From an uncultured Granulosicoccaceae bacterium (GTDB lineage Bacteria; Pseudomonadota; Gammaproteobacteria; Granulosicoccales; Granulosicoccaceae): a stretch of 64,000 nucleotides of DNA. Numbering within the stretch: the stretch's first letter is position 1; every line of letters begins with the position of its first letter. The stretch covers positions 26,546-90,545 of the forward strand of contig CALJNA010000032.1 in the NCBI GenBank assembly GCA_937981955.1, in the 5' to 3' direction. Below the pieces are notes generated by a model. That model was not told the origin of the DNA. It was given only the letters and a program-made list of their open reading frames with translations, and did no database searches. The position numbers and the translations under genes were made by a program. Shown piece by piece: positions 33,903-42,011 of this stretch.

Positions 33903-35117
33903 ATGAGTCAAACAGTTGCCCTGAGTCACCCGAACCCAATTGCACGTTGGCGCGGAACTGCGCGCCTGATTACTGTGCTGCTTGTCTGGCTTGCAGTGAC
34001 GCCAATGGTTCATGCGCAAACGGATGCCTACAGTATTCAGGTTGCCGTTCTCGATCGTTCTGCTGAGGAACAGCGCTCCGCTTATCTGGTTGGGATGCGT
34101 TCGGTGCTGTTAAGCAACAGTGGCGACAAAACGTTGCTGAACCGTGATGATGTGCGAGCCGGTTTGCGTGACGCCGACACCTACGTTGAGTCTTTCAAAT
34201 ACGATTCTCCCGCACCCGGAACGGTAATCTCCCGCGATACGCCGCTGACTGACGCGGTCAGAAGCAGCGGCAAAGCCACGCAGTTAATGACCATACAATT
34301 TAATCGTGAGTTGATTAATCAGCTTATCCGTCCTGGGTCTGCAACGACTGAGCAGCCTGAACCCAATGCTGAATTTGACCCATTTGCAAACGTGCGCTCG
34401 GCGCTCATGTGGCTGATCATTGAAGATGGTGGGAATCAGGTTCTGGCCAGTGGTGCAGCGGCGCAAAACGTGATGGAGCGAGCTCGTGAAATTGCCGGTG
34501 GTGCTGGTGTATCGCTTTCGTTTCCTGCAGGTGATCAACAGGATACCCAGGCTGTAAGTGTCGAAGATATAAAAACGGCTAATACCGATGCCATTGTTGC
34601 TGCAGCATCGCGTTACGCTCAACCGCTGGTGCTGGCGGCACACATAAGAAGAACACGTACCGGTTCCTGGGAAGGGGTCTGGTTAAAGAGTGCCGTGGGT
34701 CAACAGGACAACAAGGCATTTAATTCAGGCGGTCTCGATGAGGCTTTGCAGCAAGGTATTGGCTGGTTGAGCCCGCAATCATTGAGTTCAGCGCCGGCGC
34801 AATCAGGTTATCAACCGAGTCAGCAGTCGAACATTTCCAGCGCTGAAGGATTGGTCTGGGTTAGTCCTTTGCGAAGCACGAAAAGTTATGCCCAGGTCAT
34901 CGACTTTTTAAGTTCGCTCGATTCGGTGACGGTGGCTTATCCTAAAGAGGTTCTTGGTGGTGGAATGGTGTTTGCCATTTTACCTCGCAGTGCATTGCCA
35001 TCGGTAACCAGTGCGGCAATTGCGCAAGGCTGGCTGCGGCAGGCCGCAACACCAAGTTCTGCCAACGAAAGCCGGTTTGCTGCAGGCATATCAGCCTCGT
35101 TTGAATACCTGCGCTGA
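33903..35117 (+). CDS. DUF2066 domain-containing periplasmic protein
   Basis: This 404-residue protein has an N-terminal signal (ITVLLVWLAVTPMVHAQ). The sequence from AVLDRSAEEQRSAYLVGMRSVLLSNSGDKTLLN onward fits the DUF2066 family, a gammaproteobacterial group typically located between purM and hda. Biochemistry is unknown. The C-terminal half repeats a Gln/Ser-rich spacer and a strand-rich tail (RSTKSYAQVIDFLSSLDSVTVAYP). It lies 38 bp from purM in divergent orientation and 10 bp upstream of hda, suggesting an operon with hda. Confidence 0.85.
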   Translation: MSQTVALSHPNPIARWRGTARLITVLLVWLAVTPMVHAQTDAYSIQVAVLDRSAEEQRSAYLVGMRSVLLSNSGDKTLLNRDDVRAGLRDADTYVESFKYDSPAPGTVISRDTPLTDAVRSSGKATQLMTIQFNRELINQLIRPGSATTEQPEPNAEFDPFANVRSALMWLIIEDGGNQVLASGAAAQNVMERAREIAGGAGVSLSFPAGDQQDTQAVSVEDIKTANTDAIVAAASRYAQPLVLAAHIRRTRTGSWEGVWLKSAVGQQDNKAFNSGGLDEALQQGIGWLSPQSLSSAPAQSGYQPSQQSNISSAEGLVWVSPLRSTKSYAQVIDFLSSLDSVTVAYPKEVLGGGMVFAILPRSALPSVTSAAIAQGWLRQAATPSSANESRFAAGISASFEYLR

Positions 35118-35127
35118 AGACCCGAAG

Positions 35128-35823
35128 GTGCAACACCCGCAACTCACTTTGCCGTTAGGTATTGTCCCGTCGTCTTCGTTCGAATCGTTTCTGCCGGGCA
35201 AAGCCAATTTGAACGCATTCGCTACAATCAAAGCATTGTGTAGCGGGGAGCTCAATGAACAGCAACTGCTACTTTGGGGCGACAGATCGGTTGGCAAAAC
35301 GCACCTACTCAGTGCGGCTTGCGCAGATTTCACCGCTAAAGGCTATCAGGTTGCCTACCTGACTGGTGAACTGGCTAACCATACACATGCACTGCACGGG
35401 CTGGAAAGCTTTGAACTTGTGTGTGTAGACGATTTGCATTTACTGCACTCGACTTCAGAAGAAGCCTTATTCCATTTTATTAATCGTTGTCGCGAATCTC
35501 AAACCAGAATGATTTTTGCGTCCAGAAATTCAATCGATAATATGGGGTATGGCTTACCTGACTTGTTAACACGACTGAGTTGGGGGCCGGTTTTCCAGCT
35601 ACAGACACTAGACGACAATGAGTTGTCGACAGTGCTTGTGCACATGATTAAATTGCGCGGGCTTGAAGTTGGTGACGATGTGATTGAGTACGTATTGAGG
35701 CGTTATCCCAGAGATATAAGCGTGCTGAAACAGCTGGTTGATCAGCTCGACAGTGCTTCCCTGCGAGAACAACGACGCATAACCATTCCACTTATAAAGA
35801 GTATTAGTGCCGAAACTGCCTAG
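35128..35823 (+). CDS. hda: DnaA regulatory inactivator Hda
   Basis: Hda works with the beta clamp to make DnaA hydrolyse ATP and so stops re-initiation of replication. The 231-residue protein starts with the clamp-binding box QLTLPLG, directly after GTG 35128, as in E. coli Hda (QLSLPLG). Its AAA domain holds LLLWGDRSVGKTHLLSA (P-loop) and LVCVDDLHLL (Walker B). Start GTG 35128 is supported by the position of the clamp box and a GAAGA sequence before it. The frame is open further upstream into the DUF2066 gene but carries no clamp box there. Confidence 0.93.
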   Translation: MQHPQLTLPLGIVPSSSFESFLPGKANLNAFATIKALCSGELNEQQLLLWGDRSVGKTHLLSAACADFTAKGYQVAYLTGELANHTHALHGLESFELVCVDDLHLLHSTSEEALFHFINRCRESQTRMIFASRNSIDNMGYGLPDLLTRLSWGPVFQLQTLDDNELSTVLVHMIKLRGLEVGDDVIEYVLRRYPRDISVLKQLVDQLDSASLREQRRITIPLIKSISAETA

Positions 35824-35859
35824 GCTGGAATTGTCATCTTGGTCGGGGTGGTGGGACGT

Positions 35860-36222
35860 TCAGTCTTGTTTGCGTTCAGAGGGTGTGAAACGTGCAAAGA
35901 AAATACTGCCAATAAATAACATCAGACTGAAAACCACCGTTAAATAGCCGAGCCAGGCTTGTCCTTCGCCATGGTTAAAGCTGGCATCTACACCTACCAT
36001 AAAATAGAACATGGACAGAAAACTGACCCATTGGTGGGTGTATCGCCGCGCATGGAGCATGCCGCGCAGCGGAAACAGTAGTGGTACAACCAGTAAAACG
36101 ATAACCACGACTCTGGGAACATTTTCTGGTGGTGCAAGCCAGGTAAACCAGCTTAGTAGTAAGCCGATTAAACCCAGCAGGCCAATTAGCGCGCACCAGC
36201 GCGAGAGTGTTTTTTTGTTCAT
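35860..36222 (-). CDS. DUF2069 small membrane protein
   Basis: This 120-residue protein has four predicted membrane segments (CALIGLLGLIGLLLSWFTWL, VVVIVLLVVPLLFPLRGML, WVSFLSMFYFMVGVDAS and LTVVFSLMLFIGSIFF). The motif MLHARRYTHQWVSFLSMFYF is the core of the DUF2069 family, normally found close to hda and wrbA in gammaproteobacteria, as here. No function is established. ATG 36222 is taken; a longer frame to 36264 adds polar residues only. Confidence 0.85.
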   Translation of the reverse strand: MNKKTLSRWCALIGLLGLIGLLLSWFTWLAPPENVPRVVVIVLLVVPLLFPLRGMLHARRYTHQWVSFLSMFYFMVGVDASFNHGEGQAWLGYLTVVFSLMLFIGSIFFARFTPSERKQD

Positions 36223-36370
36223 TGGTGTGTGTTGAGCGCGATAAACGGCGTCCTCGGTACACACAGTATAAAGCCCGAATCGACTTGCAGGGTGGGGTAA
36301 TCATTATACCCCTCGAAATAGCTCTGCTTTGACGGGAAACTCGACTGGCTTCACCAGAGTTGCTCGAAAT

Positions 36371-36922
36371 CTAATTAATACTCACAAAGCGATTCTTTAA
36401 CTCATCAATCGGAGTTACACCAGCAATGGTGTCCACCTTTTCTCCGGCGCTGTTGAAGATCAACAAAGACACAGTATTCGCCTGATGTTTCTGCTGGAAC
36501 GCTGAACCCTCACCCGATGTAACGTCTGCTACCCGAAATAGAATGTCTTCGCGACTTTTCAAGGCTTTTCGTGTGTTCTTCATTAAGCGTCGGCACAACT
36601 GGCAGGCCGGATCGTGAATTTGCACGACCACAGGTGAGCCCTGCCCAATCATTGTCAGATCGTGTAAACCCCGGTTTTGAACATCGTATCGATGAATGGC
36701 CGCACCTGCGGCTCCCGCAACGGGCAGAGCGATTAAAGCCCGGATCATATTGCGGCGCGATAACAGCGAGGGCTTGTCCGATGAGTTTTTAGCGCGGGTC
36801 GGGCTTTTTGCTTCTTTTCCGGCTACGTTTTTCGCAGGTGTTGCTTTTTGTTCCTCGACCGAGGGCTTGGCGACAGTATCAGTGCTGGAATGCTTTCTTC
36901 GTTTGTTTTTTCGTTTGCTCAT
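36371..36922 (-). CDS. Thioredoxin-like protein with twin-arginine-type signal-anchor
   Basis: This 183-residue protein has a long basic N-terminal tail (1-52). A twin-arginine-like segment LLSRRNMIRALIALPVAG (Arg-Arg at 56-57) follows, then a thioredoxin-like domain with the redox pair CQLC (Cys 107, Cys 110) in HDPACQLCRRLMKN. The cis-proline normally preceding strand 4 appears replaced (NTVSLLIF), which is unusual for a thiol oxidoreductase. ATG 36922 is chosen because the frame upstream to 37186 lacks family-like sequence. The gene is divergent from a DsbA gene, also Tat-type, 290 bp away, which suggests a shared role in envelope thiol chemistry. Confidence 0.65.
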   Translation of the reverse strand: MSKRKNKRRKHSSTDTVAKPSVEEQKATPAKNVAGKEAKSPTRAKNSSDKPSLLSRRNMIRALIALPVAGAAGAAIHRYDVQNRGLHDLTMIGQGSPVVVQIHDPACQLCRRLMKNTRKALKSREDILFRVADVTSGEGSAFQQKHQANTVSLLIFNSAGEKVDTIAGVTPIDELKNRFVSIN

Positions 36923-37156
36923 GCTGCAACAACGATTCAGTAACAAAGTTGATTGCATGTCGCATTTTTCGCCGTTTGTGTGGAACGTTAACGCCTGAAA
37001 GTGTCTGTTTATACCGACGCTGTCTGCAATCAAATACCCGCTGCAAACGTTATCCGGGCAGGGCGTGCTTGCCGCAGTTGTCCACCAGGGACGCAGGCGA
37101 CTCAGCGCATTGACGCTATGATCAGCGTAGGGTACGACGTCCGTCACAGAATTAGA

Positions 37157-37180
37157 CTGCACGAGTATCTCCTCGTGCAG
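37157..37180. promoter_or_regulatory. 9-bp hairpin/inverted repeat upstream of dsbA
   Basis: CTGCACGAG (37157-37165) and CTCGTGCAG (37172-37180) form a perfect 9-bp inverted repeat around TATCTC, ending 32 bases before the dsbA start codon. No T-rich tract follows on either strand, so it is not a normal terminator. It could be an operator or a leader stem. Nothing in the window identifies a binding protein. Confidence 0.4.
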
Positions 37181-37212
37181 GTTCACTTAACCTTAGATCT
37201 AAAGAGATGACA

Positions 37213-37896
37213 ATGAAAAAGATATTCGAAAACAACGCGACAGATCGACGCGGGTTTGTGAAAACACTTGCCGGAGTCGGCGCTGTGGGAGTGGCTTCAG
37301 CTCTTGGTATTGGCATCGGTGGGCAACGCGCTTTCGCTCAAAGCCAGGGCTATGAAGTGCTGGACAAACCAATGCCAACAGGTGATCCATCGCGAGTCGA
37401 AGTCCTTGAGTTTTTCTGGTTTGGTTGTCCTCACTGTTTTGCCTTTGAGCCTGCGATTAATGCGTGGAAAGACAGCAAACCTGACTATGTCGATTTTGTG
37501 CGTGAAGCTCCACCGTTGAACCCGAGCTGGGAACAACATTCGCGTACTTTTTACGCAGCTCAGGCACTCGGTATTACCGACGGTATGTTCGATCAGACGT
37601 TCGACAACATTCACAAGAACAAGCAACCAATGCGCGATCCGAAGAAAATCGCAAAATACATCGAATCGCTTGATCTTGGTGTCAGCGCGGATGACTTCCG
37701 TAAAGCGATGCAATCGTTCGCGGTAGAAACTGCACTCAAGCGTTCTGTTGTGCGTGCACAACAAGCTGGTATTCGCAGTGTGCCAACTATCGTGATTAAC
37801 GGTAAGTACCGAACCGGGAACACCATTGCCGGTGGTCATCAAGGTATTATCGATGCCATTAACGAAAGAGCTGCCTTTGAGCACTCAGCAGCCTAA
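37213..37896 (+). CDS. dsbA: DsbA-family thiol:disulfide oxidoreductase with Tat signal
   Basis: This 227-residue periplasmic oxidase introduces disulfide bonds. It begins with a twin-arginine signal (DRRGFVKTLAGVG, Arg 12-13), ends the signal near AFAQ, and has the active site FGCPHCFAFEP (Cys 72, Cys 75) with the cis-proline loop RSVPTIVINGKY. ATG 37213 follows AAAGAG at good spacing; ATG 37207 is two codons earlier and too close. Most DsbA enzymes use Sec/SRP, so the Tat signal is worth noting. It is followed seven bases later by an ECF sigma gene. Confidence 0.9.
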   Translation: MKKIFENNATDRRGFVKTLAGVGAVGVASALGIGIGGQRAFAQSQGYEVLDKPMPTGDPSRVEVLEFFWFGCPHCFAFEPAINAWKDSKPDYVDFVREAPPLNPSWEQHSRTFYAAQALGITDGMFDQTFDNIHKNKQPMRDPKKIAKYIESLDLGVSADDFRKAMQSFAVETALKRSVVRAQQAGIRSVPTIVINGKYRTGNTIAGGHQGIIDAINERAAFEHSAA

Positions 37897-37902
37897 AAGT
37901 CA

Positions 37903-38421
37903 GTGACTAAACCGGACACAACGTTGGAAGCATTGTTGCAATCGGCGTATCGATACGCACAGGCTTTGTGTGGTCATGCAGAAATGGCGGAAGACCTGGT
38001 GCATGAGAGTTGGTTAAAGGTACTTGATAAGCACGGTCCTCAGCCCGACAAGGCTTTATTGTTTCGTGTTATTCGCAACCTTTTTATCGATGGTGTCCGG
38101 CACCGCACGCGATTTCCAAGTGACTCCTACGACGATAATCCACTGGTTGATGCGACGGGTTTTGACCCGTCGCACTACGCAAGTCACGATCTGATCCTGG
38201 CTGATGGACTGTCGCAGCTGAGAAGTGTTGAGCGCGAAGCGCTGTTTTTATGGGTGTTTGAAGGGCATACAGCTGCAGAGATCGCAACGCTGACATCGCA
38301 ATCGCGTGGTACGGTGTTAAGCCAGATTCACAGAGCTAAGGCAAAGTTGAAGAAACACCTTGATCAAAACGCAGGCCAGAATTTAACGGTGGTCAAGAGC
38401 ATCGGGGGCAACTCATCATGA
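37903..38421 (+). CDS. ECF-type RNA polymerase sigma factor
   Basis: This 172-residue protein contains sigma-2 (YRYAQALCGHAEMAEDLVHESWLKVL) and the -10-contact helix DLVHESWLKV. Sigma-4 (RSVEREALFLWVFEGHTAAEIATLTSQSRGTVLSQIHRAKAKLKKHL) binds -35 elements. GTG 37903 starts six bases after the dsbA stop, and its own stop overlaps the following gene (ATGA). The tight sigma/next-gene overlap is the usual sign of a sigma/anti-sigma pair. The signal is unknown; the dsbA context suggests thiol or envelope stress, which is inference. Confidence 0.85.
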   Translation: MTKPDTTLEALLQSAYRYAQALCGHAEMAEDLVHESWLKVLDKHGPQPDKALLFRVIRNLFIDGVRHRTRFPSDSYDDNPLVDATGFDPSHYASHDLILADGLSQLRSVEREALFLWVFEGHTAAEIATLTSQSRGTVLSQIHRAKAKLKKHLDQNAGQNLTVVKSIGGNSS

Positions 38422-39047
38422 ACGAGCAAGATCAACGCGTTCGAGATTATTACGAAAGCCTGTCTATGCCAAAAGACAGAATGAACGCTTTGCTGAAGGC
38501 AGCGGAGCAGCGTGGCAATACACCGGAGTCGAAAAAATCCGCATTCTTTTCAAGATGGCGAAAAATGCTGTCGCGTCTGCAAACACACACCTGGATGCAG
38601 GCTGGATTAGCAAGTGCATTTATTTTACTTGTGTCTTTATGGATGCATAACTCCGGCTCTGAAACCGAGTTGGCTGAGCGTACCTTGCGTGAAGTTGCAA
38701 TGAACCATACCACGCGTCTTGAACCAGAATTTCGCGGTACATCGTTAGCGATGCTGGATAACTCAATGCATCAGCTACCGTTTAATCTGGTTTTGCCAAA
38801 GTCAATCAACAGTGCCGCTAACAGCGCTTACGAGCTTATTGGTTCTCGATACTGCTCCTTGGGTGGTGTGCTTGCCGCCCATGTGAGAATACATGACAAG
38901 GTATCGGGAAAACCAATGAGTTTATTTGTTACCAGTAACTCAGCCGAACTTAAACAGATACAATCTCAAAGAGAAAAACTCGAAGGTGTCGAAGTAGAAA
39001 TATGGCGTGAAGGCGGGCTGTTCTATGCGTTGGCGCAGCGCAGCTAG
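38418..39047 (+). CDS. Single-pass membrane protein, candidate anti-sigma factor
   Basis: This 209-residue protein has a cytoplasmic polar N-terminus (1-58), one membrane helix (about 59-76, WMQAGLASAFILLVSLWMH) and a periplasmic domain. That domain contains YELIGSRYCSLGGVLAAHVRIHDKVSG and ends in an alpha/beta region. It overlaps the sigma gene by four bases. I see no HxxxCxxC zinc motif of the classic ZAS type, so the anti-sigma role rests on topology and gene order. The single Cys in the periplasmic part could be a redox sensor, a guess only. Confidence 0.55.
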   Translation: MNEQDQRVRDYYESLSMPKDRMNALLKAAEQRGNTPESKKSAFFSRWRKMLSRLQTHTWMQAGLASAFILLVSLWMHNSGSETELAERTLREVAMNHTTRLEPEFRGTSLAMLDNSMHQLPFNLVLPKSINSAANSAYELIGSRYCSLGGVLAAHVRIHDKVSGKPMSLFVTSNSAELKQIQSQREKLEGVEVEIWREGGLFYALAQRS

Positions 39048-39066
39048 CTTGACTCGTACAACGGCA

Positions 39067-39663
39067 TTAAGCCTTTAGCTTTACCGCAAGTTTTGCAACG
39101 CGTTCACCCAGCAGCATGCACAGTTCTTCCTCAGTCTGACTCATTCTGATATCTCCTGCTTCTCCAGCCATGTGGCTGGCGCCGTAGGGAGTGCCACCTT
39201 CGCGGGTTTTCATTAAGCCAGGATGGGTATAGGGCAGTCCGCTGATAACCATGCCGTGATGCATGAGCGGAATCATCATGCTCAGCAGAGTTGCTTCCTG
39301 ACCACCGTGCAGACTACCCGTTGAGGTAAACACTGCGGCCGGTTTACCGTTCAAAGCGCCGGCGAGCCATTCGGTTGAGGTCTGGTCAATAAAGTGTTTC
39401 AGCGAAGCAGACATATTGCCAAAGTGTGTTGGGCTGCCCAGCACCAGTCCATCGTGCTTTGCCAGATCATCGGTGGTCACATAAGGTGCGCCGCTTTGTG
39501 GTACCGGGCTCGCATCACCGGTGAAATTCGTGGTCACTTTCGGTACGCTGCGAAGCACAGCTTCACACCGCTCGACCCGTTCCACCCCGCGGGCAACCAA
39601 TTTGGCCATGGCATGGGTGTTGCCACCTTCGGTGTCGTACACCACTAAAACTCTGGTCGTCAT
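39067..39663 (-). CDS. wrbA: WrbA NAD(P)H:quinone oxidoreductase
   Basis: WrbA is a flavodoxin-like FMN enzyme that reduces quinones by two electrons. The 198-residue protein starts MTTRVLVVYDTEGGNTHAMAKLVA and has GLVLGSPTHFGNMSASLKHFID, TSTGSLHGGQEATLLSMMIPLMHHGM and YGASHMAG, all FMN-site motifs of this family. It ends 19 bases from the anti-sigma candidate on the opposite strand. Location close to hda and DUF2069 is typical for gammaproteobacteria. Confidence 0.94.
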   Translation of the reverse strand: MTTRVLVVYDTEGGNTHAMAKLVARGVERVERCEAVLRSVPKVTTNFTGDASPVPQSGAPYVTTDDLAKHDGLVLGSPTHFGNMSASLKHFIDQTSTEWLAGALNGKPAAVFTSTGSLHGGQEATLLSMMIPLMHHGMVISGLPYTHPGLMKTREGGTPYGASHMAGEAGDIRMSQTEEELCMLLGERVAKLAVKLKA

Positions 39664-39787
39664 GATTTCCCGGGATAGCTTAAAAGTGTGAAGTCTGTCA
39701 TACGCGCCGGACGAATGGATGAATTATTCCATTGAATCAGATTTTCGCCGATACCTCTAATACCCATTTGTAATTAGCGAAAAGCCC

Positions 39788-41605
39788 GTGTCCAATACCG
39801 CTGAAAATCTCTACGACAATGCCAGACGTTTTGCCGACCCTGCCACAGGCAAGCTTGAGCTGGCGGCAGTACTTGAGGGTTTGTTGCAAGAGGGTTTAAT
39901 CGAGGAATCCAACTCACAGCTGCTGCTGTCCTTGTCGCAACCAAATAACGGTGCAAAGGAGCTTGGTCCGCTTGAACGTATAGCGAACAGTGGTTGGACC
40001 TTACCCGGCGATGAAAATACCAAAATTGATCTTGAATTTCTGTCTAAATGGCTGGCTGAAAAAGTCGGTCTTGAGTGGCTGCGTATTGACCCATTGAAAG
40101 TGGATGTGCCAGTGGTAACCGCGGTAACTTCATCGGCCTATGCCACGCGATTCAACGTTATTTGTGTTGACGTTACGCCTGACTATGTTGTGTTTGGCAC
40201 AGCTGAACCTTTTTATAATGAATGGCAGGCTGAACTTCAGCGTGTTCTTCGAAAGGATATTCGGCTCGTTATCTGTAACCCCGATGATATCCGTCGTTAT
40301 CTTGCCGAGTTCTACTCTCTGTCTAAATCGGTACTGGGGGCCAAGCAGGATCACACTGCAAGCTCCAGTGCAGTGCAGAACCTTGAGCAGCTTATGGAGC
40401 TGGGTCGAGGTGGCAAGCTCGATGCCAATGATTCGCATGTGGTTAGTATTGTAGATTGGTTGCTGCAGTACGCTTACGAACAACGCGCAAGTGATATTCA
40501 CCTGGAGCCGCGACGTGATGATGGTGGTGTCCGCTTTCGAATCGATGGCGTTATGCAACAGGTATATGATATGCCGGCGGCAGTTATGCAGGCGGTAACC
40601 AGTCGATTAAAAATTCTCGGCCGTATGGATGTGGCAGAAAAACGCCGACCACAGGATGGCCGACTTAAAACACGTAATGCTGAAGGGAAAGAGGTTGAAC
40701 TGCGTATATCGACCATGCCAACTGCGTTTGGTGAAAAAATGGTTATGCGTATTTTCAATCCTGATGTATTGGTTAAGAATCAGACCCAGCTTGGTTTTGA
40801 TGATCGTGAAGCTGGTATCTGGAACGACATGATCAAGCAGCCGAACGGCATTTTGTTGGTAACCGGTCCTACCGGGTCAGGTAAAACCACCACGCTTTAC
40901 AGTAGTTTGAAATTACTGGCAACACCGGAAGTCAATCTCTGCACAATTGAAGACCCCATCGAATTGATTGTGCCTGAGTTTAATCAGATGCAGGTTCAAC
41001 ACAATATTGAACTGGATTTTGCTTCAGGTGTTCGTACATTGCTCCGGCAGGACCCGGATATCATAATGGTTGGTGAGATACGTGATCTGGAAACGGCTCA
41101 GATGGCGGTACAGGCTGCACTAACCGGCCATTTGGTTATATCAACTCTGCACACCAACGATGCACCAGCGGCCATAACTCGAATGTTGGAGCTGGGTGTT
41201 CCGTACTATCTTATCCGTTCAACATTTATTGGTGTTATTGCACAACGGCTGATTCGTACTTTCTGCCCTCACTGTGTTGAGCCTGCGGATACCGATGTAG
41301 AGCAATGGAATACATTGATGTCTCCCTGGAAGGCTGAAGCGCCTAAAACTTTGTACAAGCCGGTGGGTTGTCTCGAATGCCGTAACTCTGGCTACCTTGG
41401 GCGAGCAGGTATCTATGAGTTACTGCAGCTCACGCCGGGTGTGAAAGAAATGATCCTGCCAGACGTGCATCTGGAAGAGCTGCGTAAGCAGGCTTTTAAA
41501 GATGGCATGCGGCCATTACGCGTGAGTGGTCTGGCTAAAGTAGCGCAGGGAAAAACGTCATATGAAGAGATTCTAAAGGTGACCCCAGCGCCTTTGATAG
41601 GGTAG
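39788..41605 (+). CDS. Orphan GspE/PulE/PilB family ATPase
   Basis: This 605-residue type II/IV secretion ATPase has an N-terminal domain (1-180) with GspE-N features. The motor core contains RASDIHLEPR, VTGPTGSGKTTT (P-loop at residue 360), EDPIELIVPEF, DPDIIMVGEIRDLETAQMAVQAALTGHLVISTLHTND and a CPHC/CLEC zinc pair. GTG 39788 starts the frame. Unlike the ATPase of the MSHA-like operon, all boxes are canonical. No platform, pilin or secretin gene lies next to it, so its machine is elsewhere or it acts on a different system. Confidence 0.85.
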   Translation: MSNTAENLYDNARRFADPATGKLELAAVLEGLLQEGLIEESNSQLLLSLSQPNNGAKELGPLERIANSGWTLPGDENTKIDLEFLSKWLAEKVGLEWLRIDPLKVDVPVVTAVTSSAYATRFNVICVDVTPDYVVFGTAEPFYNEWQAELQRVLRKDIRLVICNPDDIRRYLAEFYSLSKSVLGAKQDHTASSSAVQNLEQLMELGRGGKLDANDSHVVSIVDWLLQYAYEQRASDIHLEPRRDDGGVRFRIDGVMQQVYDMPAAVMQAVTSRLKILGRMDVAEKRRPQDGRLKTRNAEGKEVELRISTMPTAFGEKMVMRIFNPDVLVKNQTQLGFDDREAGIWNDMIKQPNGILLVTGPTGSGKTTTLYSSLKLLATPEVNLCTIEDPIELIVPEFNQMQVQHNIELDFASGVRTLLRQDPDIIMVGEIRDLETAQMAVQAALTGHLVISTLHTNDAPAAITRMLELGVPYYLIRSTFIGVIAQRLIRTFCPHCVEPADTDVEQWNTLMSPWKAEAPKTLYKPVGCLECRNSGYLGRAGIYELLQLTPGVKEMILPDVHLEELRKQAFKDGMRPLRVSGLAKVAQGKTSYEEILKVTPAPLIG

Positions 41606-41727
41606 GGGTTGTAGTTTACTGGCTCATTGCATCAAGAGAATGTCGAATAAACGGAAGAGTATACGGGCCGATGACGGCCTGTTTATGGTGACACCCGCTC
41701 CGTTGTTTGGTCAGCATATTTGTTGTA

Positions 41728-41991
41728 CTAGCTGTGATGAAAGTAAAAAACATTTATATCCAGATCATGCACAGTAAACTGTCTTGTGCCCCAGGGTTTG
41801 TCGTCGATGTTCTCCACAATATTAACACCGTTGCTTTTTAGTGTTGCATAACAGTTATCGACATCGGTGCAGTAAACCCAGAGCACTGCTGGTTCAAAAG
41901 TAGCTTCGCGACGCTCATCCGCTGCTGTTATAATGATCAGGTCTACCCGAATCAGGGGATCATTCCGATATTTGTTTTTCAATTCATACAT
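41728..41991 (-). CDS. Half-length VOC/glyoxalase-like protein
   Basis: This 87-residue frame matches the C-terminal part of a vicinal-oxygen-chelate module: strand AVLWVYCTDVDNCYATLKSNGVN, then WGTRQFTVHDLDINVFYF. The N-terminal beta-alpha-beta unit expected for a full module is missing. A stop codon directly precedes the ATG, and the divergent gene starts 20 bases further, so no missing piece lies next to it. It could be a domain remnant, or a protein that dimerises to complete a module. Confidence 0.5.
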   Translation of the reverse strand: MYELKNKYRNDPLIRVDLIIITAADERREATFEPAVLWVYCTDVDNCYATLKSNGVNIVENIDDKPWGTRQFTVHDLDINVFYFHHS

Positions 41992-42011
41992 TCAACGGGG
42001 CTAGTTTGCTA

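Noticed and set aside
36923..37186. N-terminal extension of the thioredoxin-like frame
   Set aside because: Residues show no family character and would place a long polar tail before the twin-arginine segment; ATG 36922 fits better.
41647..41686. ATAAAC/GTTTAT plus GGCC/GGCC compound stem after the orphan ATPase
   Set aside because: The left arm has a 13-base bulge, making a stable structure unlikely.
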